Shown here: positions 35,592 through 45,600 of the stretch, one piece after another
Numbering within the stretch: the stretch's first letter is position 1
Layout of the letters: every line of letters begins with the position of its first letter
NCBI RefSeq assembly: GCF_015354735.1
Contig: NZ_JACEFJ010000015.1
Location: 40,957-104,956, forward strand
Origin: Pararhodonellum marinum
GTDB lineage: Bacteria > Bacteroidota > Bacteroidia > Cytophagales > Cyclobacteriaceae
DNA length: 64,000 bases
Direction of reading: 5' to 3'
The notes under the pieces: generated by a model
Told to the model about the DNA's origin: nothing
Database searches by the model: none
Seen by the model: only the letters and a program-made list of their open reading frames with translations
Position numbers and translations under genes: made by a program

Positions 35592-35868
35592 GATTGTTTT
35601 TTTTAATACACATCTGATATACGAAATGGCTGGAGATATTGGATTTCAGGGATTTTGAATAAAGACAGAAAAATATCCTAGCCAAACAGGTGCTTGTGGT
35701 AGGAAAAAAAAATTTCTATTTGATTCTCATAGAAAGAGGATCGAGTTTACCCGACTTTTCAGAAGCTTACCTGCAGATTTACCCCGACCTAAACAAATAC
35801 AGAAAGCATTCAGTCTTAATAGTTATGTTAAATTTTTTATTGGTATATTTATAAAAAAATAAATCATT
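35592..35868. promoter_or_regulatory. Divergent promoter region
   Basis: 277 AT-rich bases between the membrane/globin unit (minus) and the small charged ORF (plus). No exact promoter consensus; TATATTTATAAAAAAATAAA just upstream of 35869 is the best forward candidate. Confidence 0.3.
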
Positions 35869-36105
35869 ATGCGAACAATTGCTTATCAAAACCTCAATAT
35901 AGAGGCACCTTTCCTGTTTAGAAATGGGAAAGATGGTGTAGACAAAGGCACAACCAGAAAAACCCCGGGAACAGGAGAAGGGGCGAGGCCACCCAGGGAA
36001 GATGAATATCCTGATGATGATGAGGAAGAAAATAAGGAAGTAGATAATCAGGAAAAAAGCAGAAACAAAGAAAGGGCAAGACAAGAAAGAAAAAAGAAAG
36101 ACTAA
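35869..36105 (+). CDS. Small highly charged protein (possible)
   Basis: A 78-residue frame: a short start (MRTIAYQNLNIEAPFLFRNG), then an Asp/Glu/Lys/Arg-rich tail (PPREDEYPDDDEEENKEV ... RARQERKKKD). It is likely disordered. An AT-rich stretch precedes a good ATG. No family recognised; the opposite-strand ORF over the same DNA (35779-36120) is hydrophobic because of codon complementarity and I consider it a shadow. Confidence 0.5.
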   Translation: MRTIAYQNLNIEAPFLFRNGKDGVDKGTTRKTPGTGEGARPPREDEYPDDDEEENKEVDNQEKSRNKERARQERKKKD

Positions 36106-36138
36106 AAACTGTTCATTCAATGTATTTTCTCTATTTCC

Positions 36139-36984
36139 TTAGTCAAATCGCTTTTCAAAAGTGTTTTTGACCTTAGAACCTGACCCTTTAGAAATTGAGG
36201 GGCAGAAAAATTCTCCCGTCATGGGTGAAGGATGGTCTGATGTTAAATACACGTAAGCCGTAGCCATGATTTGGTTGTTGTCGGACGCATTGCCGGGTTG
36301 TTCAATGGAGTCACTATCATGTTCAAAAGGAGAGGAAAATGAAAAATGTTGCCAATTTTGTCCTACGCCGTAAACCCGAATGCCTTTGTTTTCCAGTAAC
36401 TTGGCCTGTGAATGGGTAAATGCGACCAAGCAACCTTGGAATCCCGCATAGTCCAATAACCTAGCAGGCAAATGAGGTGGATCAATAGAACAGGAGTGGA
36501 TGATAGTGGCCCCCTCTTTTAGGTGTGGTAAGGCAGCCCTGGTCAAGAAATATTGCGTGTTGAGGGCCTGTCCAAAGTTTACATTTTTTGAAGAATCAGG
36601 TTGTCCACTGAGACTCATTGCGGCACCATTTTGAAATACATGGTTGGTAATGATGTCAATTTTCCCATGCTCCTGAAGGGTGAAATCCACCATTTTTTCG
36701 CAGTCTGATGGAAGATTAAGGTTACCTTGAAACAGTTTTGGTTTCAATCCTGATATTTTTTGGGCAATTTCTTGCGTTTCTAAGGCCTTTTCATGATCAT
36801 GGCTGAAAGCAATCACCAACTTTATTCCTTCTTTTGCAAGTGCCAAAACAATTGATCGTCCAACCATACTCTCACCCGGCGCAACCATTGCCACTTTTTC
36901 ATTTGGTTTATTTCCTAAGTCTTTCCTTTTGATGGAACCGCTTATCCTTTTGGTTGTTTTTTGGATATTTTCTGTGAAAATCAT
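36139..36984 (-). CDS. Degenerate short-chain dehydrogenase/reductase
   Basis: A 281-residue SDR-like protein similar in layout to YghA-type long-chain SDRs. I chose ATG 36984 (MIFTENIQKTTKRIS) because the 32 residues upstream do not look like family sequence. The dinucleotide motif is APGESMVGRSI instead of TGxxxGIG, and the catalytic YxxxK site reads YAGFQ (LLDYAGFQGCLVAF), so the lysine is lost; the preceding serine region is IIHSCSID. The fold seems preserved, but classical SDR catalysis should not be expected. A stretch of 557 AT-rich bases lies upstream. Confidence 0.75.
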   Translation of the reverse strand: MIFTENIQKTTKRISGSIKRKDLGNKPNEKVAMVAPGESMVGRSIVLALAKEGIKLVIAFSHDHEKALETQEIAQKISGLKPKLFQGNLNLPSDCEKMVDFTLQEHGKIDIITNHVFQNGAAMSLSGQPDSSKNVNFGQALNTQYFLTRAALPHLKEGATIIHSCSIDPPHLPARLLDYAGFQGCLVAFTHSQAKLLENKGIRVYGVGQNWQHFSFSSPFEHDSDSIEQPGNASDNNQIMATAYVYLTSDHPSPMTGEFFCPSISKGSGSKVKNTFEKRFD

Positions 36985-37541
36985 TTTGGTAAGGTTTAGT
37001 TGGTTGGTTAACCTGCATTTCAACAGAAATCCTAGGCTAGTATGATAAAATTTAAATCTGAAGAATAGCGCAACAAGCACTAAGGATAGGTCAGATTTAA
37101 ATCAGGTTGGCTTTTGACTTGTTTCAATCACCAAAATTGATTGGAAGCAAAGAATGTTTTATCCTTTATGGTTTTGGTTTAATCGAGGAAACCGTACTTC
37201 CTACCAATATTTATTTACTAAGGCTCAATGGATTAAATTCGGATCAAAAGAAGAAATGTTAATACTTTAAACTGTCAAAGGTATTGTGATTTTTATATAT
37301 TAAATTATACAATAAATATAAATATTTGCAAAATTATTATAAGGCAATCCAAGATTTAACAACTATCCGAAGTAAAATCTAGCCGGACAAACGCAAAGAC
37401 TTAGGTAAAAGTATTTAAAATTAAAGTTATAAAAAATATACTAAATATTATAAAAAATATTTTTTGAGTATTTTTATTACAAAAAATAACTACTAAATTG
37501 CAGATGTAAATTTTAATTCTAACACTATAAAAAACAAACCC
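36985..37541. other. AT-rich divergent spacer
   Basis: About 560 bases between the SDR-like gene and the PRC-barrel gene, extremely AT-rich in 37260-37540 with repeated TATAAAAAATAT-like runs. No ORF or RNA recognised; promoters for both directions expected. Confidence 0.4.
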
Positions 37542-37988
37542 ATGAAAACTAGAGATCATGATTCAATTGTGTCAGCCTCCACCATTGAGGGAAACACAGT
37601 AAGAACGCTAGCAGATGAAAAAATAGGTTCCATCAAAGATGTGATGTTGGATGCTGAGTCCGGAAAGGTCGCATATGTTGTCCTGTCTGTAGACACAGGA
37701 TTTCTTAATTTAAGTAGCAAATATTTTGCTATTCCCTGGTCTGCTTTTTCTTTCCATACTGAGATCGACGACGTATTCATCCTAGATGTCGATAGGGAAA
37801 GATTGGAAAACTCGCCTGGATTTGATAAGGACAATTGGCCTTCTGGTCCCCAAAGAGATTTTGTCAATGAGGTAAATACCTATTATGGCATTGAGGAAGA
37901 TTTCGGAATCAGTGAAAGAGAAAGTTCAGGAATGCATAGAAGTCAAAGTTCCGATATGGACAGAGGCCATCGAAAAGACCTCCTATAA
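37542..37988 (+). CDS. PRC-barrel domain protein
   Basis: A 148-residue soluble protein. Residues about 10-80 are a PRC-barrel (STIEGNTVRTLADEKIGSIKDVMLDAESGKVAYVVLSVDTGF and KYFAIPWSAF), known from photosynthetic reaction centre H subunit and many stress-related proteins. The C-terminus is Ser/Asp/Arg-rich and likely disordered. Often stress-induced in related bacteria. Its own terminator follows. Confidence 0.88.
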   Translation: MKTRDHDSIVSASTIEGNTVRTLADEKIGSIKDVMLDAESGKVAYVVLSVDTGFLNLSSKYFAIPWSAFSFHTEIDDVFILDVDRERLENSPGFDKDNWPSGPQRDFVNEVNTYYGIEEDFGISERESSGMHRSQSSDMDRGHRKDLL

Positions 37989-38024
37989 GACCAAGTAAAA
38001 ATTCTCATATGCTTCAATTTTGAA

Positions 38025-38060
38025 TTTCCCCAAGGAAGGTTTCCTTGGGGAATTTTTTTT
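38025..38060 (+). terminator. Intrinsic terminator of the PRC-barrel gene
   Basis: TTCCCCAAGGAA-GG-TTTCCTTGGGGAA stem followed by eight T, about 40 bp after the stop codon. Confidence 0.9.
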
Positions 38061-38246
38061 AAACTCTTGCCCAATTTTAGGTACCGTACCATTCATAAGA
38101 AAATCCATCTCTACATTATGTGTGGCGGAAATTCTGGTATGCCTAAGGGTTGTTTAAATTTCTGTTCCTTGAAAACGGGACTTTTTATGAAAATGTAATA
38201 GCTTTGAAACTAGCATCTCAGGAATTTAAGTCGGCTCAATACAGAT

Positions 38247-38696
38247 ATGGATTCTGAAAATTTTAAATTTTGGCAAAAGTGGCTTACCTGGGCCAATGTA
38301 CTCACCTTAACAGTAGGCTTATTGGTGGCCTTTGCCGGTAATTCGCTGATTTTTGGGTTGCACAATTCCTTTTCACAAGAAGTGTTTTTTGATGGAGAGC
38401 CTTTTACGGAACAAACTTTAAAATTTAAAAACTGGCTTTTTGGTATCATAGGTGGTACCATTGTAGGTTTTCATGTATTGATGATCTTTATTTCCGAAAA
38501 TGCCTTTAAAAATAAAGAAAAATGGGCCTATTGGGCGATGTGGTTGGGTTTGTGTTCTTGGTTTTTGATCGATAGTCTGCTCTCTATCTACCATGGTGCC
38601 CTTTACAATGTCCTAATGATCAACCTGGTTGCTCTTTTTTTGATTGGTTTGCCGTTGACATTTACTTTCAAGGCATTTCATAAAGAAAAACAGTAA
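38247..38696 (+). CDS. Small four-helix membrane protein, function unknown
   Basis: A 149-residue protein with four predicted membrane helices (VLTLTVGLLVAFAGNSLIFG, FGIIGGTIVGFHVLMIFI, YWAMWLGLCSWFLIDSLL, VLMINLVALFLIGLPLTF) and a short charged tail. The sequence resembles small conserved membrane proteins of Bacteroidota; no function known. The zinc-ribbon microprotein at 38754 follows after 57 bp. Confidence 0.7.
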   Translation: MDSENFKFWQKWLTWANVLTLTVGLLVAFAGNSLIFGLHNSFSQEVFFDGEPFTEQTLKFKNWLFGIIGGTIVGFHVLMIFISENAFKNKEKWAYWAMWLGLCSWFLIDSLLSIYHGALYNVLMINLVALFLIGLPLTFTFKAFHKEKQ

Positions 38697-38753
38697 AACC
38701 ATTTTCAGGTCTAGCTTGTTGAATACCTGCAATCGCAGTTTAAAATTTTGTAA

Positions 38754-38918
38754 ATGTCTTCTGGAAACAAAAAAGAATGCCCTTCCTGTGCCATGATGGT
38801 GTCCAAATCGGAATCCTTTTGTCCGATATGCAACTATCATTTCCCAAAGCAAAACCCATTGTATCCATGGATTGCCATCGTTTTAGCGGTGTTTCTATTG
38901 TTGATGATGATGCTTTGA
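38754..38918 (+). CDS. 54-residue zinc-ribbon plus membrane-helix microprotein
   Basis: ATG at 38754 opens a 54-codon frame ending at TGA 38916-38918. Residues 9-26 carry two CxxC pairs (CPSC at 9-12 and CPIC at 23-26) spaced as in a zinc ribbon, and residues about 37-54 are a hydrophobic helix (YPWIAIVLAVFLLLMMML). The arrangement, cytosolic zinc ribbon then a C-terminal anchor, is a recurrent microprotein design. It is short for automatic gene calling and easily missed. Function unknown. Confidence 0.7.
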   Translation: MSSGNKKECPSCAMMVSKSESFCPICNYHFPKQNPLYPWIAIVLAVFLLLMMML

Positions 38919-39159
38919 AGGTGTGTCGCACAGCGCAATACATGAGTTTTTTTCTCGCATATGCACAGAGAGGAAAGGTTTCTGAGGTTGATTTTTTCAC
39001 GTAAACCTGCCTTTGCCGGCCAGGGAAGGGCGCAGGTACACAAAGGTTTTAAAAAACTGTGTTGAAATAAAAACCGAAAAATTGAATTGGGAAGAACAAC
39101 ATATCTTAGGGCGCCTAGGCATGCAAATTACTTTCTCGCAAATAGCCATTCAAACAAAA

Positions 39160-39190
39160 AAAAAAGAGGAGAATAAATCTCCTCTTCTCT
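39160..39190 (-). terminator. Intrinsic terminator of the FAS1 gene
   Basis: AGAGGAGA-ATAAA-TCTCCTCT stem with a ten-base T-run on the minus strand, 18 bp beyond the stop codon. Confidence 0.9.
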
Positions 39191-39205
39191 TGAATGTATT
39201 TTACC

Positions 39206-40642
39206 TTATTCTAAATCAGGCAACAATACCCCTTCGATTACATGAACCACACCATTTTCTATAGCAACATCTGCAGCCACTACGTTATAAGTGTTTCCGG
39301 CAAAATCTGTTACAGTAACCTCGCTACCAGTTCTTGTAACGGTCAGTTCTTCCCCTGCTAAAGTAGGTACCATCTGAGATCCTTCGGCCAAATCAAAGGA
39401 AAAGGCAACAGCAGGAACCACATGGAATTGCAATACTTTAGTCACAGCATCAGCTCCCAAAGTTGCTATCAATTCTTCCAATGAACCAAGTTCCAAGGCT
39501 GTCAATAAATCGGCAAAGGCCTCATCTGTAGGTCCAAAAACCGTAATCGCTTCAGCGCCTAAAAGTGCTTCCCCAAGTCCAGCGGCGGTCACTGCATCCA
39601 ATAATAAATTCAATTCAGCAGCGGTGGCTGCCTCCACCAAGTCTGGCAGGGTAAGCTCTGGCAGCAAAACGCCATCTATGACATGCACCACTCCGTTTTC
39701 TATGGCAACATCCGCTGTGACCACATTATAAGTATTACCAGCAGCATCAGTAACAGTGACCCCTTCAGCAGAACTATTGACAGTGATTTCCTGGCCACTT
39801 AGAGTAGGAAAAGTATTGGTTGATTCCAAATCAGCAGCAAAAGCAACCGCAGGAACCACGTGAAACCCTAAGACTGTTTCCAAATTATTGATTCCTCCAA
39901 TCCGTGCAACCAATTGATCAAGATTGGCTGCATTGAATTCTTCCAAGGCAGCTTCAAATGCTTCATTGGTAGGGGCGAACACAGTTATGGCTTCGGCTCC
40001 GAGTAACTCGTCAGCCAGTCCGTCTACCGCTGTCACGGCAGCCAAAAGGGTAGTCAGGCCAGCATTGGTCGCTGCAGTGACCAAATCAGGGTCCGGGATG
40101 ACCAATTCAGGTATCAATACCCTGTTGATGACATGAACAACACCATTATCTATGGCCACATCAGCTGTAACTACGTTTGCGGTATTGCCGAGTGCATCCG
40201 TGACAGTCACATTTCCTCCTGAAACATTTACATCGATGGTTTGTCCAGATAGCGTGGTGAAGGTGTTGGCAGGGTTGAGGTCAGCAGCAAAGGCTACTGC
40301 AGGAACCACGTGAAAACCAAGGACGGTTTCTAAATTTTCCACACCGCCAATCGCGGCAACCAACTCATCTAAGTTGCCAGCATTAAAAGTTGCCAATGCA
40401 TTAACAAAGGCTTCATTGGTAGGTGCAAAGACAGTAATCGCATCCGCCCCCAATAGTTCTTGGGCAAGTCCTGGAACAGCCTGAACCGCCGCGACCAATG
40501 TCGTCAATCCGGCATCATTGGCCGCTTGAATCAAGGTCGGATCCGAGGGATCTGGTGTCACGGTTGGGGTGTCATCATCACTACATGACAGCAAAACGAT
40601 AAATGCGGCGCAAAATAACAACGCCTTGTAAATTCTTTCCAT
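39206..40642 (-). CDS. Triple fasciclin (FAS1) domain lipoprotein
   Basis: A 478-residue lipoprotein (signal ending VLLSC, Cys20). Three FAS1 domains of about 130-145 residues each repeat the same blocks: TVFAPTNEAFVNAL, FHVVPAVAFAADL, LSGQTIDVNVSGGNVTVTD and IDNGVVHVINRVLIPEL. The domains are close copies, indicating recent internal duplication. FAS1 proteins mediate adhesion or cell-surface interaction. Monocistronic with a terminator. Confidence 0.93.
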   Translation of the reverse strand: MERIYKALLFCAAFIVLLSCSDDDTPTVTPDPSDPTLIQAANDAGLTTLVAAVQAVPGLAQELLGADAITVFAPTNEAFVNALATFNAGNLDELVAAIGGVENLETVLGFHVVPAVAFAADLNPANTFTTLSGQTIDVNVSGGNVTVTDALGNTANVVTADVAIDNGVVHVINRVLIPELVIPDPDLVTAATNAGLTTLLAAVTAVDGLADELLGAEAITVFAPTNEAFEAALEEFNAANLDQLVARIGGINNLETVLGFHVVPAVAFAADLESTNTFPTLSGQEITVNSSAEGVTVTDAAGNTYNVVTADVAIENGVVHVIDGVLLPELTLPDLVEAATAAELNLLLDAVTAAGLGEALLGAEAITVFGPTDEAFADLLTALELGSLEELIATLGADAVTKVLQFHVVPAVAFSFDLAEGSQMVPTLAGEELTVTRTGSEVTVTDFAGNTYNVVAADVAIENGVVHVIEGVLLPDLE

Positions 40643-40924
40643 AATTATATTTAATTAGTTTAGTTCAATTTGTAAACTCTCAAAAAATCATTTTATCTTC
40701 CAATTTTATACGAGAAGATGATTTTAACTGGTAAAGGGAATTTTGGGGATATAGATGGTTTGAAATTTTCCGAGTAGTTGCCAATCATCTCAATAACTTA
40801 TCTTTTGATCGGTGTTTTCCAGAATAGAACTAATATTTTTTGATTAAATGATAATAATTTGATAAAAACCAAATTATCGATTTCCAGGATGTTGGGAGTA
40901 ATTTTGATTAAATCACCGAATGAA

Positions 40925-41485
40925 ATGGAAACCGCTGACAAGGACGCTGCTTTGCTAAAAAGGATTCAAAAGGGAGATTTGAGTGCTTTTGATCAATTGT
41001 ATGAAGGCTATTGGGAATTGATGTATGCCTCAGCTTATGCTAGGCTTAAAACGACGGATCTAGCACAAGATGCCGTACAAGATGTGTTTGTAGATCTTTG
41101 GAGAAGAAGAAAAACTTTGAAAGTGAAAGGCGAGGTCAAGGTTTACCTGTTGACGGCTGTCAAATATGCCGTGTTTAAATCGCTCGATAGAATGAACATG
41201 GAATCAGTAGAGCTAAAAGAATCCCATTTTAAGGAGGAAATGGATACTATTTTGGATTTCGAAGAAATTTATCATCAAATTGAAATTGCCTTATCCAAAT
41301 TACCCGAAAACACACAGTTGATTTTTAAAATGGTGAAAATTGAAGGCTTAACAGCAGAGGAAGTGGCTTTAAATATGGACATTGCCCCTCAATCTGTTCA
41401 TAATTCAGTGCATAAAACCATGAAAATCCTCCGCAAAGAACTGAGGGATCATGCGGAGGTTTTGTTGGTTATTTTTTGCATTTAA
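40925..41485 (+). CDS. ECF-type sigma-70 factor (SusC-locus regulator)
   Basis: A 186-residue sigma factor. I chose ATG 40925 (METADKDAALLKRIQKGDL) because upstream residues are not family-like. Region 2 reads AFDQLYEGYWELMYASAYAR and AQDAVQDVFVDLWRRRK; region 4 reads LPENTQLIFKMVKIEGLTAEEVALNMDIAPQSVHNSV. It is followed by a FecR-type anti-sigma and a SusC with an STN domain, the classical trans-envelope signalling set. It probably activates the downstream SusC/SusD/phosphodiesterase genes. Confidence 0.92.
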   Translation: METADKDAALLKRIQKGDLSAFDQLYEGYWELMYASAYARLKTTDLAQDAVQDVFVDLWRRRKTLKVKGEVKVYLLTAVKYAVFKSLDRMNMESVELKESHFKEEMDTILDFEEIYHQIEIALSKLPENTQLIFKMVKIEGLTAEEVALNMDIAPQSVHNSVHKTMKILRKELRDHAEVLLVIFCI

Positions 41486-41596
41486 AACGCATAGAAACCT
41501 AAAGATTAAGCAAAGGTTAATCCCGGACATTTTTTATTAACGGTTTGATAATCTCAAGAAAGAGTAAGTTAAGGCACTTTCCGATACTTACTCTTG

Positions 41597-42571
41597 ATGA
41601 AGAGAGACAACAAAACCCAGCCTTCCCAGATCTCCCTGATAAGTGATTTGCTGAGAGGAAAAAGTATTTCAGATGATGAAATAAGAAATCTGAATGATTG
41701 GTATGATGCTGAGCACAAGCCCAAAATTGAGGTATACCATGAACTGACCAAACCCGAGATTGGTGCCTTGATGCAAAAAAAAATACACCAGCAAATAGCA
41801 AAGGAAAGGGATACGCAAAGCAGAAGGAATTTCTATCTCGCTGCCGCCGTGCTAATACCGCTGATCGTTTTTGGATTTTTATTTTATATCCTTCCACCTT
41901 TCCAGAAACACCAAAACAATACGACAAATCAGGCTTGGGTAACTGTACAGTCTTTGCCCGGGGAAAGAAAGACGTTGGATTTACCGGATGGTTCCAAAGT
42001 AACCCTTAACAGTAATTCCGCAATTACCTATGCGGAAAATTTTTTAGACAACAGGGCAGTCCAGTTGGATGGGGAAGGCTTTTTTGAAGTAGTCCCACAG
42101 AAGGGACAACCATTTACGGTCAGTTCGGGAGATTTAGAGACCAAAGTGCTCGGAACTTCCTTTAATGTTTCATCCCTCAGAGATGCAGAAGGCACAATTG
42201 CCGTGAAAACCGGCAAGGTCAGTGTAAAATCAATGAAAACCGGCACAAAAGTAATCCTTCAAAAGGGCCAATTGGTCAACCAACTATCAGGTGATTTATA
42301 TGCTCGGGAGATCACCGCTGAAGAAAGCATCTTTGATTGGGTCGATGGCAATTTGGTCATGGTCAACCTTGAATTGAATCAAGTTGTGGAAAAATTGTCG
42401 GATTGGTATGGGATAGAAATACAAAGTGCCAAAGTCTTACCGCCTTGTCGAATTACCGGTACCTACAAAAACTTAAAAATAGAAGAAGTCCTTGAAATCA
42501 TTAATTATTCAATCAACCTCAAATATAGCTGGCATGGAAAAAAACTGATCATTGAAGAAGCAAACTGCTAA
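41597..42571 (+). CDS. FecR-family anti-sigma factor (DUF4974)
   Basis: A 324-residue inner-membrane anti-sigma. A cytosolic N-terminus (about 1-80) precedes one helix (FYLAAAVLIPLIVFGFLFYI, about 80-100). The periplasmic FecR domain follows (TVQSLPGERKTLDLPDGSKVTLNSNSAITY, VQLDGEGFFEV, KVLGTSFNVSSLRD), then the DUF4974 C-terminal domain (VNLELNQVVEKLSDWYGIEI, CRITGTYKNLKIEEVLEII). The ATG at 41597 is preferred over the TTG one codon earlier. It receives the signal from the STN domain of the receptor downstream and releases the sigma factor. Confidence 0.93.
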   Translation: MKRDNKTQPSQISLISDLLRGKSISDDEIRNLNDWYDAEHKPKIEVYHELTKPEIGALMQKKIHQQIAKERDTQSRRNFYLAAAVLIPLIVFGFLFYILPPFQKHQNNTTNQAWVTVQSLPGERKTLDLPDGSKVTLNSNSAITYAENFLDNRAVQLDGEGFFEVVPQKGQPFTVSSGDLETKVLGTSFNVSSLRDAEGTIAVKTGKVSVKSMKTGTKVILQKGQLVNQLSGDLYAREITAEESIFDWVDGNLVMVNLELNQVVEKLSDWYGIEIQSAKVLPPCRITGTYKNLKIEEVLEIINYSINLKYSWHGKKLIIEEANC

Positions 42572-42589
42572 CTAAAACCTGCAAAGGAG

Positions 42590-42613
42590 GTAAGGCTGCT
42601 GCTACAGCCTTAC
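42590..42613 (+). promoter_or_regulatory. Perfect 9-bp hairpin between anti-sigma and SusC genes
   Basis: GTAAGGCTG (42590-42598), loop CTGCTA, CAGCCTTAC (42605-42613). No T-run follows, so rather than a terminator it may be a processing or stabilising stem, or an attenuator that separates expression of regulator and transport genes. Confidence 0.55.
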
Positions 42614-42661
42614 CGAAATGATGCATCAAAGCGCGAACACTTAAACACAACATTCAAAATT

Positions 42662-45600
42662 ATGAAAAAAAATCTACTGATCCGCAAACATTCCTTTTGG
42701 ATCATTCATCTCTTACTGATTTGGGCATTGAATTCATTCCATGCCAGTACAGCCTCAGCCTACATCAATAATCACAATCTCTTGGAAACCTCCATAAAAA
42801 TGGGATTTGGTGAAAAAAATGTCATTGAAGTCTTCAGAGAAATTGAAAAGCAGACTGATTTTCATTTCTCTTTCTCCCACAACAGCATCAAAGGAAAAAA
42901 AGTCTATTTAAAGCAAAACAATCCCAGCGTAGAAGAATTGCTGGATGCGATGAAGGTCCAAAACAACTTGGCATTTAAAATCATCCAGCAAACCATTGCC
43001 GTGACGGTTAATAAATTCGGATCATCGCTAACATCCAACAACGAAACCTTTCCGGTCAAAGGCAGTGTAGTGGATAAAATAACCGGTGAAACCCTCCCCG
43101 GAGTCAATATCTTGGTTAAAGGAACCAACAAAGGAACAGCAACGGATATTGATGGCAATTTTATTTTGGAAGCCAGTACGAGTGACATTTTAGTGGTGTC
43201 CTATGTAGGCTATGAAACCAAGGAAATCATCATTTCCAATCAATCAGAAATAAAAATCCTTCTTGGCATGGATGACAGCACCATGGATGAGGTCATTGTT
43301 ACGGCTTTAGGAATCAAAAGGGAAGAGGCTTCTTTGGGCTACGCCACACAAACCATTTCTACCGAGAAACTGACCGATGCGAGGAGTAATAACTGGACTG
43401 CCGCTCTTGCGGGAAAAGTTGCCGGGCTGAGTGTGGTAGGCGGTGGGGCTGGACCCATGGGCTCGCAGAGAATCACACTAAGAGGAGAGACTTCCCTGAA
43501 TTTGAGTAACAACGAAGCCTTGGTGGTGGTGGACGGTGTCCCGATCAATGGTCAAATTGCCGGAACCGGCTACGGAGGACACCTCAACCAGGACAGCCCT
43601 GTCGATTTTGGTTCAGCCGTATCTGACCTCAATCAGGATGATATCGAAAGTGTTACGGTGCTTAAGGGCCCTGCTGCAGCTGCATTGTATGGCTCAAGGG
43701 CGGCCAATGGCGCCATGATCATTACCACCAAAGGTGGCCGTAAGCAACAAAAAGGTATCGGGGTGTCCTTCAACTCCAACATCAGTACAGAAAGGACAGG
43801 GCTTAGATGGCCTGAATACCAATATGAATATGGTGAGGGCAGGACAGATGCTTACTACTCCTACTTAGACTCGGAAGATGGGCCCAACACCAGTACCAAT
43901 GTCGCTGCCGGGAGAGCTTGGGGCCCAAGATTCGACGGTCAGATGTATTATCAGTACAATCCGGACCACCCCTTGGGCATTCCTTCAGAAAGAACCCCAT
44001 GGAGAGCTTATCCGGATTACATCAAGGGCTTTTTTAATCCAGGATATACGTTGATCAATAACATTTCTCTGGAGGGGGCCACAGATAAAAGTTCAGCAAG
44101 GATTTCCATCACCCACCTGAACAATGATTGGATCGTGCCCAATACAGGGTTCGAAAGGCTTTCTGTGTCCACGGCCCTGGATCATCAGATCTCAGACCGA
44201 TTGAAGATCAATTCCCGAGTCAATTATGTAAACAAAAAAAGTGATAACCTGCCCATGGCGGGGTACAATAACCAAACCATCATGTATTTTATGATCATTG
44301 GTGCGGCACCTAATCAAAACATCAATTGGTATAGGGATTATTGGATGCCGGGTTTGGAGCAGATAGAGCAAAAAAACCCATTCAACCCTGGTCCCGACAA
44401 TGTTTACCTTCAGGCGTATGAGATGATCAATACCATCGACAAGCATGGGGTGATCGGCAGTGTTTCGGCTACATATGACTTTTCGGATAAGGTTCAGTTG
44501 ATGCTACGTTCCGGATTGGATCTTGCCAACGAGGACAGGATGCAAAGACGGCCTTTCAGCATGTCAAAGTTTCCCAGAGGCATAATGAGACAGCAAGCCA
44601 TATTCAATTATGAAATCAATTCGGATTTCTTGTTGACTTACAAGGAGCGTTTTGGCAGTGATTTCAATTTTATCGTAGCTGCGGGGGCCAACCGCATGTA
44701 CAATTACAATAATTTTAATGGAGTATATGCAGATCAATTGGCCATGCCGGGCCTTTATATGATCAGCAACAGTTTGGATCAGCCCGTAGCTGATCCGAGG
44801 ATTTTGAGGAGATCCATCAACTCAGTGTATGCCACCAGTCAGTTGGATTACAAAGGCATGATTTACCTGGATCTTACTGGAAGGAATGATTGGTCCAGTA
44901 CGCTTCCCGCTAGCAACAATTCCTTTTTCTACCCTTCAGTCAGCACCAGTTTGATTTTAAATGAGCTCATGACGCTTCCACAAGCCTTCTCATTTTCTAA
45001 ACTCAGGCTTTCTTATGCACAGGTGGGAAATGACACCAGGCCTTATCAGACCGCTCGGTATTATGACCAAATCTATGCCACCAGCTTCACCAATCCCAAT
45101 ACCCTTTTCAATGCTGATTTGAAGCCCGAAATCACTACAGCCTACGAAGCAGGTTTGGACGTGAGGCTTTGGAACAACCGGGCCGGTATTGATTTCACAG
45201 CGTATTACAGCGAAAGCAGAAACCAAATCCTAGCGATACCCCTGGACATTTCCACGGGATTTGACAGAATCCTCACCAATGCCGGTCTGATCAGAAGCAG
45301 TGGCCTCGAAGTGGTTTTGAATGCAAAACCCATTGTAAAGAACAATTTCAGTTGGGATGTCACTTTGAACTGGGCATACAACAGATCTTATGTGATTGAA
45401 CTTGCTGAAGGACTGACCAATCAGATCATTGGTCAACACAGTGTGGTCAGCTTGGAGGCAAGAGTAGGGGGCAGGATGGGTGACTTGTATGGACTTGGGT
45501 TTCAAAGATCCCCTGATGGAGACATCATCTATACCAACAGCGGGATACCTGCCCAATTGGACCCGGAACGCAAAAACTGGGGCAATGCTTTTCCTGATTG

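Noticed and set aside
35779..36120. 113-residue minus-strand hydrophobic ORF
   Set aside because: Shadow of the charged forward ORF and AT-rich flanks; no start context or membrane-protein pattern beyond base composition.
39013..39264. 83-residue forward ORF
   Set aside because: It crosses the terminator and the stop codon of the FAS1 gene on the other strand; no domain seen.
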